Shown: positions 1-7,605, counted from the first letter of the stretch. The stretch: DNA of 30,525 nt from JBBSBR01 sp038251135 (GCA_038251135.1 JBBSBR010000010.1:1-30525), one strand, 5' to 3'. Notes: generated from the letters alone by a model not told the origin. Made by a program: numbers and translations.

Positions 1-160
1 CGCGCAGGTCGGTCTTGCGCTGCGTGTCGCGAGCCTTCTTAGGTGCGCTGGTGATGTTTGGGATAATCAACAGGGCCAAGATGCCGATGATGACGATGAC
101 GATCAAAAGCTCGAGGAGCGTGAAACCGCCTTCTTTCTTAAATATATTCTTCTTTATCAT
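1..160 (-). CDS. Type IV pilin-like prepilin, N-terminal part (cut by window edge)
   Basis: Only the first 53 codons are inside the window; the 3' end lies beyond base 1. The start of the protein is a short basic leader (MIKKNIFKKEGG) followed by the class III prepilin signature GFTLLELLIVIVIIGILALL. Cleavage by prepilin peptidase would fall between Gly12 and Phe13, leaving Glu at mature position 5. The long hydrophobic helix is the pilus-core and membrane segment. The product is therefore a major or minor type IV pilin or pseudopilin (PilA/GspG type); which one cannot be told without the C-terminal part. The ATG at 160 is preceded by AGGTG about nine bases upstream and by a good promoter at 195-223. 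It is transcribed away from the polysaccharide cluster. Type IV pili are common in Saccharibacteria and serve in host-cell attachment, twitching or DNA uptake. Confidence 0.93.
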   Translation of the reverse strand, partial: MIKKNIFKKEGGFTLLELLIVIVIIGILALLIIPNITSAPKKARDTQRKTDLR

Positions 161-194
161 TTGTGTGCTCACCTATTTTTAATTAGTTAATAGT

Positions 195-223
195 AACATA
201 ACGTCCGCAGGGTCAGATGTCAA
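195..223 (-). promoter_or_regulatory. Sigma70-type promoter of the pilin gene
   Basis: Read on the minus strand: perfect -35 TTGACA (218-223), 17-nt spacer, -10 TATGTT (195-200). The start point would give a leader of roughly 25-30 nt that carries the AGGTG ribosome site, so this is a leadered gene. Confidence 0.7.
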
Positions 224-260
224 TAAGCAAAAGCGTTTTGTATGCTCTCGGATTACGAAA

Positions 261-289
261 TTGACACCCTAGCGAGTGACGGCTAAGGT
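261..289 (+). promoter_or_regulatory. Probable promoter of the hydrolase-like gene
   Basis: TTGACA at 261-266, 17-nt spacer, weak -10 TAAGGT at 284-289. If it is used, transcription starts near 296, which excludes the GTG codons at 276, 288 and 291 and favours the ATG at 306. Confidence 0.4.
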
Positions 290-305
290 GGTGACAGATA
301 TAGGC

Positions 306-1379
306 ATGAGGGTGTGGATGTGGAAAAATTCCAAATATCGGCGTGTTTGGCAAGGATTAACGGCTTTGGTGTTAATTGATTTAGTAATTATTTCAGTAGG
401 TACCGCGCTAACATTGCCTTACTTGACCCGGCATCATACATTTTCGGCGGAGGGGCCAGCGACAGCCGTAAGCAAGACACCTGCCATCTCCGCCCGCGAT
501 CAGACGTCGCCCTTGCCACGCGCTACCCCCTCGAACATAATTACGCCCTCTGTCTTGGGTGCGACTTCGCTTCCAGCCCGATCCATCGGCGCTCATCCGC
601 GGGATATCGGTATCTTTATTTCAAACGTACCCGGCGAGGCCGGCAGTCTGGAAACCATCGATGCGATCGCCGGATTGGGTTGTACGATCGCCTATAACTA
701 CAATCTGCTCGACGGTACGCCGACGGCTATTCGGAGCTATCTGGGTTATGCTGCTGCGCACCATGTGAAGATCATCGTGTCGCTGGATAACCTCTACGGT
801 TCCGGTGGCGAAACGACGGCCTTGCAGGCGGTTCGTGACTATTCCGGCAATTCTGGGGTCTGGGGTTTTGGAATATCTGACGAAAAGCCCGAGGGGCCGG
901 CCGATTCGGCGCAGTGGCTACCGATTATTACCGATCGCTACCATAAGCTGAAGCAATTGACGACCAAACCCGTGATGGCGATTGCCGTAGGCTGGAGTTC
1001 GAGTAATGACGGTCAGCGAGCAACATTCCTGCGCAGCTTCGCGCCCGCAACCGATGTCCTGGCTATCGACAGCTATCCTGTCCCTTACTACGCGTCGACC
1101 GGAATCGATCAGCTGATCGCCGACGGACCCGCTAATCGTGACCGTTGGTTTATCGCCCAGGCTTTTAGCTGGGCTTCGTATCCGGATACGGCCAAGGGGC
1201 TTGGCTACGACTTGGGTTTGGCGCGTTACCCCACAACGAACGAGATGGTTAGCATGGCCAAGCAGGCCTTAGCGGGCGGCGCTACGACCATAATGTATTA
1301 CTCATACTTCGATATCTCGGCCAGTCCCATGCAGCTGTCGCGCCTCGGTGCGGCGATCAAGGCCATCAAAACGCCTTAG
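306..1379 (+). CDS. Membrane-anchored TIM-barrel glycoside-hydrolase-like protein
   Basis: The 357-residue product has an N-terminal membrane anchor (about residues 17-38), a Pro/Ser/Thr/Ala-rich stretch to about residue 95, then an extracytoplasmic domain from IGIFISNVPG onward. That domain has the alternating strand/helix pattern of a (beta/alpha)8 barrel: GCTIAYNY, VKIIVSLD, VWGFGISDEKPEG (Asp192/Glu193, where clan GH-A enzymes carry the acid/base), VMAIAVGW, DVLAIDSYPVPY, WFIAQAFSW and ATTIMYYSYF. I infer a glycoside hydrolase; family and substrate are not identifiable by eye. The reading frame stays open up to a GTG at 276, but the ATG at 306 fits the upstream promoter better. The neighbours (GT2 synthase, deacetylase) suggest it trims or processes the polymer they make, like the C-terminal hydrolase domain of PgaB. 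The linker contains PSVLGATSLPA, resembling the region before LPETG in the gene at 2584. Confidence 0.75.
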   Translation: MRVWMWKNSKYRRVWQGLTALVLIDLVIISVGTALTLPYLTRHHTFSAEGPATAVSKTPAISARDQTSPLPRATPSNIITPSVLGATSLPARSIGAHPRDIGIFISNVPGEAGSLETIDAIAGLGCTIAYNYNLLDGTPTAIRSYLGYAAAHHVKIIVSLDNLYGSGGETTALQAVRDYSGNSGVWGFGISDEKPEGPADSAQWLPIITDRYHKLKQLTTKPVMAIAVGWSSSNDGQRATFLRSFAPATDVLAIDSYPVPYYASTGIDQLIADGPANRDRWFIAQAFSWASYPDTAKGLGYDLGLARYPTTNEMVSMAKQALAGGATTIMYYSYFDISASPMQLSRLGAAIKAIKTP

Positions 1380-1404
1380 CAAAGCGGTTATCTTTATAAA
1401 ATCA

Positions 1405-1433
1405 ATGACTTGACAAGGCCTTTGTGGTATAAG
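1405..1433 (+). promoter_or_regulatory. Probable promoter of the GT2 gene
   Basis: -35-like ATGACT (1405-1410), 17-nt spacer, extended -10 TGGTATAAG (TATAAG at 1428-1433). A perfect TTGACA at 1410-1415 lies too close to pair with this -10. The leader of about 30 nt holds the GGAGGG ribosome site at 1461-1466. Confidence 0.5.
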
Positions 1434-1472
1434 CTCTAATTGAATATATCAAGTGCAGTCGGAGGGCGTTTG

Positions 1473-2564
1473 ATGAGAGCCACGAAACCGCGTCGACGTA
1501 AACTCGCTCTGGTAATACCGGGACACAACGAGGAACAGGTAATCCGAAACACCATCGCCTCGGCGCTTCGTGCCGGTCAGAATAAGCGGGACATTTTTGT
1601 CGTTTCCGACGCCTCAACCGACCGAACGGCAGCAATTGCGAGCGAGAAACTCGGCACGGATCACGTTCTGGAGGTTCCGCGTAGCGGTAAGGCCGGCGCA
1701 GTTCGCACTGCATTGGAGCACTTCGACATCATCAAAAGGTATACTTGGGTTCATATTGCCGATGCCGACAGTGTTTTTAGTAAGACCTATTTTAGGATTC
1801 TCAAGAAGGAGCTCGACCCCAAGAAGTATGTGGCTGCTTCCGGTTACGTGCAGAGTCTTCCGGGCGGACTGATCTCGCTCTTCCGGGTTTATGAGTATAC
1901 CTGGGCTAACACAATTGTGCGTCGCATTCAAGCGAAACTGGGGATTATAACCGTGATCCCCGGGCCGACCTCGGTTTTTCGCACTGATGTGATCGAAAAG
2001 CTCGATTTTGCTACCGGTTCGCTCACCGAGGATTTCGACATCACCATTCAACTTCACCGCTATAATCTCGGCAAGATCCAGTTTATTCCGGCCGCCAAGA
2101 CCTACACTCAGGATCCGCGTACCTATTCGGACTTCATTACTCAGATTCGCCGTTGGTATCGCGGCTTTTTCCAGGGTGTTCGTCGTTATGGACTAGGTAC
2201 ATCGTTTAGTAAGGTCGATGCCTATATGGGAGTAGTGATTCTGCAGACGGTCGTCTACGGGCTCGAACTGGCTGTACTCTTGCCGCTATATCTGGGCGTT
2301 ACTCAGCACTATAATGCCCTGTCGGTCTTCTTTCTGTCCGAGATCATAATTTATTTTGCAATTACCTTAGGAAGCGCCATTAAGGCCAATCGCCTAGACA
2401 TTATGGTAGCTTTTCCGATCTTTTATATTCTGCGGCTCGTTAACCTCTTTATCTTTTTTCAAGCCTTCGTGGAAGTCATCCTTTTTCGAGGATACAAAGA
2501 ACATTCAACGGGTTGGTCCACCGCCGGTCGACGGTATGAGATCACAGCTGGATCGATAAAATAA
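1473..2564 (+). CDS. Family 2 processive glycosyltransferase (PgaC/IcaA-like), membrane
   Basis: The 363-residue protein has a cytoplasmic GT-A domain opening with LALVIPGHNEEQ (residues 11-22). It carries the metal/nucleotide-sugar DAD (97-99), the catalytic-base region TED (185-187) and the product-binding QIRRW (224-228, QxxRW), the hallmarks of processive beta-glycan synthases such as PgaC/IcaA, hyaluronan and cellulose synthases. After about residue 240 there are three or four hydrophobic segments, fitting a membrane channel. It probably polymerises a UDP-sugar, perhaps UDP-GlcNAc, and exports the chain; the sugar is inferred. The ATG at 1473 is chosen because GGAGGG sits six bases upstream; the in-frame TTG at 1440 lacks a ribosome site. 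Twenty bases downstream follows the small LPETG gene, probably in the same transcript, and then a polysaccharide deacetylase. Confidence 0.9.
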   Translation: MRATKPRRRKLALVIPGHNEEQVIRNTIASALRAGQNKRDIFVVSDASTDRTAAIASEKLGTDHVLEVPRSGKAGAVRTALEHFDIIKRYTWVHIADADSVFSKTYFRILKKELDPKKYVAASGYVQSLPGGLISLFRVYEYTWANTIVRRIQAKLGIITVIPGPTSVFRTDVIEKLDFATGSLTEDFDITIQLHRYNLGKIQFIPAAKTYTQDPRTYSDFITQIRRWYRGFFQGVRRYGLGTSFSKVDAYMGVVILQTVVYGLELAVLLPLYLGVTQHYNALSVFFLSEIIIYFAITLGSAIKANRLDIMVAFPIFYILRLVNLFIFFQAFVEVILFRGYKEHSTGWSTAGRRYEITAGSIK

Positions 2565-2583
2565 CATAAATGAAAGGTACGAT

Positions 2584-2760
2584 ATGAACTACACTCCTAC
2601 TCCAATCCCTCAAGTTCTCGGTGCCGCAACCGGCGTTGGTGCTGCGACGGTACTTCCAGAGACGGGTTCCCCGCTGATCAACAGTCTGGCTATCGCCGTG
2701 GCCGTCGGTCTCGTTGTCTGGGCAGTCATGTACTTTATACTTCGCAAGAAGGCTCAGTAA
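2584..2760 (+). CDS. 58-residue LPETG sortase-substrate-like small protein
   Basis: A short gene starting at ATG 2584 with GAAAGG about seven bases upstream and ending TAA at 2760. The product has only 23 residues (rich in Pro, Thr, Gly, Ala, with PQVLGAATG) before the sortase signal LPETG at residues 24-28. A hydrophobic helix (about 33-52) and the basic tail RKKAQ follow. LPxTG, then membrane helix, then positive tail is the classic cell-wall sorting signal, but there is no N-terminal signal peptide and no functional domain in front. The single helix with a basic C-terminus would place the short N-terminus outside. A sortase is encoded at 18017. The gene is tightly linked to the GT2 gene and followed by a hairpin. 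Its role is unknown; a tiny wall- or polymer-attached peptide is the simplest reading. Confidence 0.85.
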   Translation: MNYTPTPIPQVLGAATGVGAATVLPETGSPLINSLAIAVAVGLVVWAVMYFILRKKAQ

Positions 2761-2786
2761 TCTCCTTACCGCCCGTTTTATGGGCA

Positions 2787-2824
2787 AGAAAGAGCGGAAT
2801 TAGCCCGGCCGGATCGCTCTTTCT
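2787..2824 (+). terminator. Stem-loop, probable terminator after the LPETG gene
   Basis: A perfect 10-bp inverted repeat (AGAAAGAGCG at 2787-2796, CGCTCTTTCT at 2815-2824) encloses an 18-base loop that itself contains CCGGCCGG. There is only a short T-rich stretch after it. A smaller hairpin, GCCC-N7-GGGC (2771-2785), lies just upstream. It separates the GT2/LPETG transcript from the deacetylase gene. Confidence 0.65.
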
Positions 2825-2889
2825 GTAATTATCTCTATATATTTCATATTGCAGCCGGTCTACATTAAATATTTACGGAAACCATCATT

Positions 2890-5148
2890 ATGTTTCGAAA
2901 CACCCTAGCCCGTATCATTCTCGCAGCCTTCGCCACAACGATCATCTTGCCCTCGTTGGCTACTCAGGCGGCCGGCACAAATTTAATCGTGAACCCCTCG
3001 GCCGAGACGGCCGATTCGGCCAACGCCGCCTTGCCGGCGGCTTGGCTTGAGGGAAACTGGGGCACCAACACGGCTACTTTCAGCTATTCTTCACTGGCCG
3101 AAGACGGAGCCAAGGGTCTTACGGTGAACGTTGCCAACTACGTGAGCGGCGATGCCAAGTGGTACTTCGCACCGATTGCGGTAACCGCCGGCAGTACGTA
3201 TGCGTTCAGCGACTACTATCAATCGGACGTACCAACCTTATTGGTAGCTCAGTACACTACGGCCAGCGGCGCCAACAGCTATGCGGATCTGGGTACTCAG
3301 GCGCCGGCTGCGGTTTGGAGTCAGGCCAAGACCAGCTTTACGGTGCCTGTCGGGGTCACGACGATGACGGTTTTCCATCTGCTCGCGAGTAACGGCTCGC
3401 TCACGATCGATAATGCCGCCCTCAGCTTGGTGCCTACCGCCACGCCGACGCTTACGCCAACACCTACGCCCAGTACGACGCCCGTACCCACCGCTACCCC
3501 GTCCGCCACGCCGGCTCCAACGCCTGCTCCTCCGGTTATGACGGCAGGCAACCTAGTGCCCAATCCGGGAGTCGAGCAGGCGGGCTTTACACCAACAGTT
3601 CCCAACGCCTGGAAGAGTGATTCGTGGGGTACCAATACGCCCATATTTAAGTATCTCGCTACCGGCCACTCATCAAGCCATTCATTGCAGATCGTCATGT
3701 CGGGTTACAGCTCCGGCGATGCCAAGTGGGACTTTGCCCCTGTAGCCGTTACCGGGGGTCTGCTTTACGACTTTAGCGATTGGTATAAATCTACCGGAAC
3801 GACCGATGTGGTTGCTGCTTTTACCTTGAGTAATGGTGCGACCGCCTATGCCGATCTTGGCACGCCGGCCGCGTCTTCAACTTGGAAGCAATTTAAGGGT
3901 GTCTTTACGGCTCCGGTTAATGCTGTTGCTGTCACGGTCATGCACGCTATAACTGCTAACGGTACCCTTACAACGGATGACTATTTTCTGACGCCGGACG
4001 CCATTGCGGTCACTGCAGGTATTCCTAATAATTCGTTTGAGCAGGCCTCTTTCACGAACGCCAAGTTACCGGCCGGTTGGTACAATGGCGGCTGGGGCAC
4101 CAACACCACCACCTATAGCTACCTTAATACCGGCCACATGGGCACGCACAGCATCAAAATGGCGACTACGGCATTTACCTCGGGCGACGCAGCTTGGGCC
4201 TACGCTCCGCAACCGGTGGTTTCGGGTGGGCGCTACCGGTTTACCGACTGGTATATTTCGAACCGTATCTCGGAAGTTGAGCTTCAGATGACGATGGCCG
4301 ACGGCACGACGCAGTACCTAACCATCGGTCACCCCGGCGTGGCATCGAGTTGGGCGCAGTTCAGTACCATTGTAAATCTGCCCGCCGGCGTTACATCCGT
4401 AGTTGCGCTTCACCTAATAGCGGGGGTCGGAACATTAACTCTCGACGACTACAGTTTCGTGCAGGCTCCCGTAGTACCGTTTAGCCGTCCGCTCGTGAGC
4501 GTAACTTTCGATGACGGCTGGGCGACCCAGTACGTTAACGGTCTACCGATCTTGAAGCAGTATCAGATCCCTGCGACCTTTTACTTGATCTCAGGTTCGC
4601 TCAACCAAGCCGAATATCTGACAACCGCACAAGCCAAGGCTATCCAGTCCGCCAGCAATGAGCTCGGCTCGCATACCGTCACCCATTCGGATCTCACGAC
4701 GCTGTCGACGACCAAATTAAACAAGGAACTCTCGGGATCACAGATGGTTCTGCAGCAGCTATTCGGCGGTTCGATCGTTGACTTCGCGGCTCCTTACGGG
4801 ACCTATAACCAGAAGACAATTGCCGCAATACAGAAGTATTACCGCTCTCAACGCACAACCGATGCCGGCTACAACACCAAGGACGGCTTCGATGCCTACA
4901 GTCTTAAGGTGCAGAATGTGGATATTAACACCACCGAAACCATGGTCGACGGCTGGTTGGCCGAAGCGAACCGCGAAGGTGCATGGTTGATACTCGTCTA
5001 TCACGAGGTGCGCCCCGAAGTTGATCCTGTGAATCATCTCTACAATACGACGCCGAAGCAGTTAGACGCCAATCTGGCCGCGATCAAAGCAAGCGGGATC
5101 ACCCCAGTCACGATAAGCCAAGGCCTGAGCGAGACTCTAGCTCAGTAA
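2890..5148 (+). CDS. Secreted polysaccharide deacetylase with three CBM-like repeats
   Basis: The 752-residue product starts with a signal peptide (about residues 1-28, ending TQAAG). Three related modules of about 150 residues follow (about 30-183, 222-375, 380-532). Each begins with an N-P/N-(S/G)-x-E motif near a W-GTNT element, continues with a GDA(K/A)W-FAP box and ends with an L(T)-(I/T/L)DD/N strand, as in jelly-roll carbohydrate-binding modules. A Thr/Pro linker joins modules 1 and 2. The C-terminus is a NodB-type esterase domain (about 533-750): SVTFDDG (Asp541, Asp542), HTVTH (His595, His599), AAPYG (633-637) and LVYHEV (His705). It should remove N- or O-acetyl groups from a metal-bound polysaccharide substrate outside the cell. 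The Arg common in motif 3 (RxPYG) is Ala here, a known variation. It lies next to the GT2 synthase and probably modifies its product or peptidoglycan. Confidence 0.93.
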   Translation: MFRNTLARIILAAFATTIILPSLATQAAGTNLIVNPSAETADSANAALPAAWLEGNWGTNTATFSYSSLAEDGAKGLTVNVANYVSGDAKWYFAPIAVTAGSTYAFSDYYQSDVPTLLVAQYTTASGANSYADLGTQAPAAVWSQAKTSFTVPVGVTTMTVFHLLASNGSLTIDNAALSLVPTATPTLTPTPTPSTTPVPTATPSATPAPTPAPPVMTAGNLVPNPGVEQAGFTPTVPNAWKSDSWGTNTPIFKYLATGHSSSHSLQIVMSGYSSGDAKWDFAPVAVTGGLLYDFSDWYKSTGTTDVVAAFTLSNGATAYADLGTPAASSTWKQFKGVFTAPVNAVAVTVMHAITANGTLTTDDYFLTPDAIAVTAGIPNNSFEQASFTNAKLPAGWYNGGWGTNTTTYSYLNTGHMGTHSIKMATTAFTSGDAAWAYAPQPVVSGGRYRFTDWYISNRISEVELQMTMADGTTQYLTIGHPGVASSWAQFSTIVNLPAGVTSVVALHLIAGVGTLTLDDYSFVQAPVVPFSRPLVSVTFDDGWATQYVNGLPILKQYQIPATFYLISGSLNQAEYLTTAQAKAIQSASNELGSHTVTHSDLTTLSTTKLNKELSGSQMVLQQLFGGSIVDFAAPYGTYNQKTIAAIQKYYRSQRTTDAGYNTKDGFDAYSLKVQNVDINTTETMVDGWLAEANREGAWLILVYHEVRPEVDPVNHLYNTTPKQLDANLAAIKASGITPVTISQGLSETLAQ

Positions 5149-5164
5149 CTATTCCACTAACCGA

Positions 5165-5542
5165 TTAGCGAAGGTTTCCTATAATCTCGACGAGCTGGCT
5201 CGGGACTATATCGGCTTTGATGATGTAACCGTCGGCTTGAGACTTAAGTGCCTCTTGCGACGTCTTGTCCTGGGCCAGGTTGGTCAGAATAATGATTTTG
5301 GTGTCCGGATGGCCTAGACCGTCTTCACCGCGCAGATCCTGCAGTACTTCAATACCGCTCTTTTCGGGCATCATAATGTCGAGCAGAATCAGATCGTAGT
5401 GCTTCTGGTTGGCCTTCTGTATGCCTTCCGCGCCGTTGTAGGCAAAATCCACGACATATCCGTTACGTTCCAGTGTCCGGGTATACATCTCACTAATCGG
5501 TTTATCGTCTTCAATGAAGAGGATTGTTCTTAATCCAGCCAT
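5165..5542 (-). CDS. Receiver-only response regulator (CheY-like)
   Basis: This 125-residue protein is a complete receiver domain with nothing after it. It has the acidic pocket Glu11/Asp12/Asp13, the phosphoacceptor Asp55 in LLDIMMP, Thr87 in ILTN and Lys109 in YIIKAD. With no DNA-binding domain, it must signal through protein contact or pass phosphate on. The ATG at 5542 has GAGGAG about five bases upstream. The gene overlaps the 3' end of the histidine kinase gene by 32 bases, so the two are translationally coupled and form one two-component pair. It ends 16 bases from the stop of the convergent deacetylase gene, with no obvious terminator between them. Confidence 0.93.
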   Translation of the reverse strand: MAGLRTILFIEDDKPISEMYTRTLERNGYVVDFAYNGAEGIQKANQKHYDLILLDIMMPEKSGIEVLQDLRGEDGLGHPDTKIIILTNLAQDKTSQEALKSQADGYIIKADIVPSQLVEIIGNLR

Positions 5543-7046
5543 GGGCTCCTCGTGTGATCTTAGTGGTATTATCGGTCACGTTCGCTTGAGTTACAAGCGC
5601 CCGCACCGGAATTCGAAAGGTAAAGGTACTCCCCTTCCCCTCCTCCGACTCCGCCCAAATGTGCCCGCCGTGAGCCTCGATGATGGAGCGGCTAATGTAG
5701 AGACCGAGACCGGTACCTCGGGTGGCGGCCTTCATTTCTTCGACGCGGTAGAACTTGGTAAAGAGGTGCGGAATAGCGCTTGACGGTATGCCAGTGCCGT
5801 TGTCGATTACGCTGGTTTCGATCTCGTCGCGGTGGCGCTTCACCTGCAATGTAACTTTGCCGGTTTGCGGCGCCGTGTGGGCGATCGCGTTCAGAATGAG
5901 GTTTGAAATTACTTCGCGCAAACCGGAATCGTCGGCCGTGATGGTGGGCAAATTGGCTGGAATTTTGAGTTCAAACTGGCGGTCTTTACCCGTTACCAGC
6001 AGTTCGTAGACTCGGCTGTTTTCTTGGATAAAGTCCAGATAATCAAGATGACCCGGGTGGTAATTGAGCTCGCCGTGTTCTATCCGCGCCACATTGAGAA
6101 GATTGTTCATGAGCTCACCGAGCTGGTTTGCACCGTCGATGGCACGGTTCAGGAACTCCCTGTCCGCTTTCGACAGCCGCGTGGCTTCGTGAGCGAGTAA
6201 GTCCAGATAGCCCTTGACTTCGGTCAACGGCGTACGCAGTTCATGGGCGGCCAGCGCGACGAAGTCGATCTTCATCTCTTCGAGTTGCTGGGTCTTGGTG
6301 AGATCATGGAAAGTTACCAGGGCGCTGATACCATTTGGGTCTTGAGGCAATAATATCGCCTGGACATCAACGTACAGGCTCTCGCCGTTGGCTCGGTAAA
6401 GCTCAAGGTTACGCCAATGGCCGATTTTCTGATCCGGTCCGGCCTCGGTGGCCAGCCACCTGGTCATTACAAGCTCACCTCCTTGGCGAAACGGCATCAC
6501 TTTCTCCGCTAGTTGTCCGGCGACCTCCGCAATTGACCGACCGGTCAGTTCCGATGCGGCTTTGTTGAAGAGAATGATCCGTCCGTCACGATCGAGCGCG
6601 AAGACACCGTCGGTCATAGAGTTTAAGACTCCGCGGAGCTTGTTGCGCTCGGACTCAATGAGGGCCGTTTCACTCGCGGCAGCCGAGATCGTCTGGCTTA
6701 ATTGGGTAGCGACCTGATCGAGTGCAACCGCTATTTCACCGAACTCCCCCGATGAGTTGGGGATGTCGAGCTTCTGATAGTTGCCTTGGGCGAGGCGCTG
6801 TACCGCTGCGTGCAGTCTGCGAACCGGACGCGCCAGAAGCTCGGCAAAGGCGAAACTTAGTAGCAGAGCCGGGACTACTCCAATCAAGAAAACGGGGAGG
6901 ATAAATGAGTGTATGTCGACGATTAAACTATTTGTGTCTCCCAGTTGAGTATCGACATACCAGATGGCCGCTACTACGAGTGCCGGGACAAGTGAAACAA
7001 TGAAAAACAGTGCCAGTGTCTGGCGCTTGAACCGAGTTGATTGCAT
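5511..7046 (-). CDS. Sensor histidine kinase (2 TM, HAMP, PAS, HisKA, HATPase)
   Basis: The 511-residue kinase has two membrane helices (about 10-30 and 48-70) with a very short, roughly 15-residue external loop. Then come a HAMP linker (about 71-125), a PAS domain (about 136-250; GVFALDRDGRIILFN), a HisKA dimerisation domain with the phosphorylated His268 in ALAAHELRTPL, and a HATPase domain with N-box NLILNA (Asn382/Asn386), G1 DNGTGIP (415-421) and G2 RGTGLGLYI (443-451). This is the PhoR/VicK-type layout. With almost no external domain it probably senses membrane state or a PAS ligand. The last roughly 30 residues are a low-conservation tail that overlaps the response-regulator start. A -10-like TAGAAT lies six bases before the ATG. 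The signal is unknown. Confidence 0.95.
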   Translation of the reverse strand: MQSTRFKRQTLALFFIVSLVPALVVAAIWYVDTQLGDTNSLIVDIHSFILPVFLIGVVPALLLSFAFAELLARPVRRLHAAVQRLAQGNYQKLDIPNSSGEFGEIAVALDQVATQLSQTISAAASETALIESERNKLRGVLNSMTDGVFALDRDGRIILFNKAASELTGRSIAEVAGQLAEKVMPFRQGGELVMTRWLATEAGPDQKIGHWRNLELYRANGESLYVDVQAILLPQDPNGISALVTFHDLTKTQQLEEMKIDFVALAAHELRTPLTEVKGYLDLLAHEATRLSKADREFLNRAIDGANQLGELMNNLLNVARIEHGELNYHPGHLDYLDFIQENSRVYELLVTGKDRQFELKIPANLPTITADDSGLREVISNLILNAIAHTAPQTGKVTLQVKRHRDEIETSVIDNGTGIPSSAIPHLFTKFYRVEEMKAATRGTGLGLYISRSIIEAHGGHIWAESEEGKGSTFTFRIPVRALVTQANVTDNTTKITRGAHGWIKNNPLH

Positions 7047-7052
7047 ACATTA

Positions 7053-7058
7053 ATTCTA
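7053..7058 (-). promoter_or_regulatory. -10 element of the histidine kinase gene (leaderless type)
   Basis: TAGAAT on the minus strand ends six bases before the ATG at 7046, so the transcript would begin at or next to the start codon. No convincing -35 box is visible and no ribosome site precedes the ATG. Confidence 0.45.
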
Positions 7059-7111
7059 ATGGTTATCTTGCGCGTTGAACAGTCCGCGGACTATGTAATT
7101 GGCGTGATGAT

Positions 7112-7119
7112 GATACAAT
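7112..7119 (+). promoter_or_regulatory. Extended -10 of the FKBP gene (leaderless type)
   Basis: TGATACAAT (TGn plus TACAAT at 7114-7119) ends six bases before the ATG at 7126. The AGGG between them is too close to the start to act as a normal ribosome site. This promoter and that of the divergent kinase gene share the 79-base gap. Confidence 0.5.
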
Positions 7120-7125
7120 AGGGCG

Positions 7126-7605
7126 ATGAAAAGGAACGATAACATGTGGACTAAAGTAATGATCGCCGCCGCCTCGGTAGTAACCGTCGGCCTAATTATC
7201 GGAGCCGTAGTCGTACTCCAACGGGGCACTGTCAGCTCAAAGCCAAGCCCAAGCGCAAGCCCGGCAGCGGTTGCGGCCGCGACCAAGCTCGAATCGACCG
7301 ATACCGTCGTCGGAACCGGTGCGGAGGCCAAAGAAGGCAGCTCGATCACCGTCAAATACACCGGCACACTGGCAGACGGGACCGTTTTCGATTCGACCGA
7401 TAAGCAGGGCGGGACGCCGGCGACCTTCACGCTTGCCAAGGGTCAACTCATAGACGGCTGGGTTCAAGGAATTCCCGGCATGAAGGTCGGCGGTAAGCGC
7501 CATCTCGTAATTCCCCCGTCACTCGGCTATGGGGCTCAGGCCAACGGCTCGATCCCAGCGAATTCCACGTTGATTTTCGACATCGAGCTAGTCGCCGTCA
7601 ATTAG
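7126..7605 (+). CDS. Membrane-anchored FKBP-type peptidyl-prolyl isomerase
   Basis: The 159-residue product has an N-terminal membrane anchor (about 10-32), a Ser/Pro/Ala linker (about 35-55) and one FKBP domain (about 60-159). Typical FKBP elements are VKYTGTLADGTVFDS, GQLIDGWVQGIPGMKVGGKR, LVIPPSLGYGAQ and IPANSTLIFDIEL, including the Tyr, Asp, Trp and Phe positions that line the active pocket. It should catalyse cis-trans isomerisation of Xaa-Pro bonds in proteins outside the membrane. That fits a genome whose surface proteins carry long Pro-rich linkers. It is divergent from the kinase gene and convergent with the RlpA-like gene; the 140 bases after it hold no feature I can support. Confidence 0.95.
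   Translation: MKRNDNMWTKVMIAAASVVTVGLIIGAVVVLQRGTVSSKPSPSASPAAVAAATKLESTDTVVGTGAEAKEGSSITVKYTGTLADGTVFDSTDKQGGTPATFTLAKGQLIDGWVQGIPGMKVGGKRHLVIPPSLGYGAQANGSIPANSTLIFDIELVAVN

Noticed and set aside
3440..3540. Repetitive ACGCC/CCTAC-like DNA in the deacetylase gene, considered as a tandem repeat or recombination site
   Set aside because: It simply encodes the Thr/Pro linker; repeat units are irregular and codons vary.
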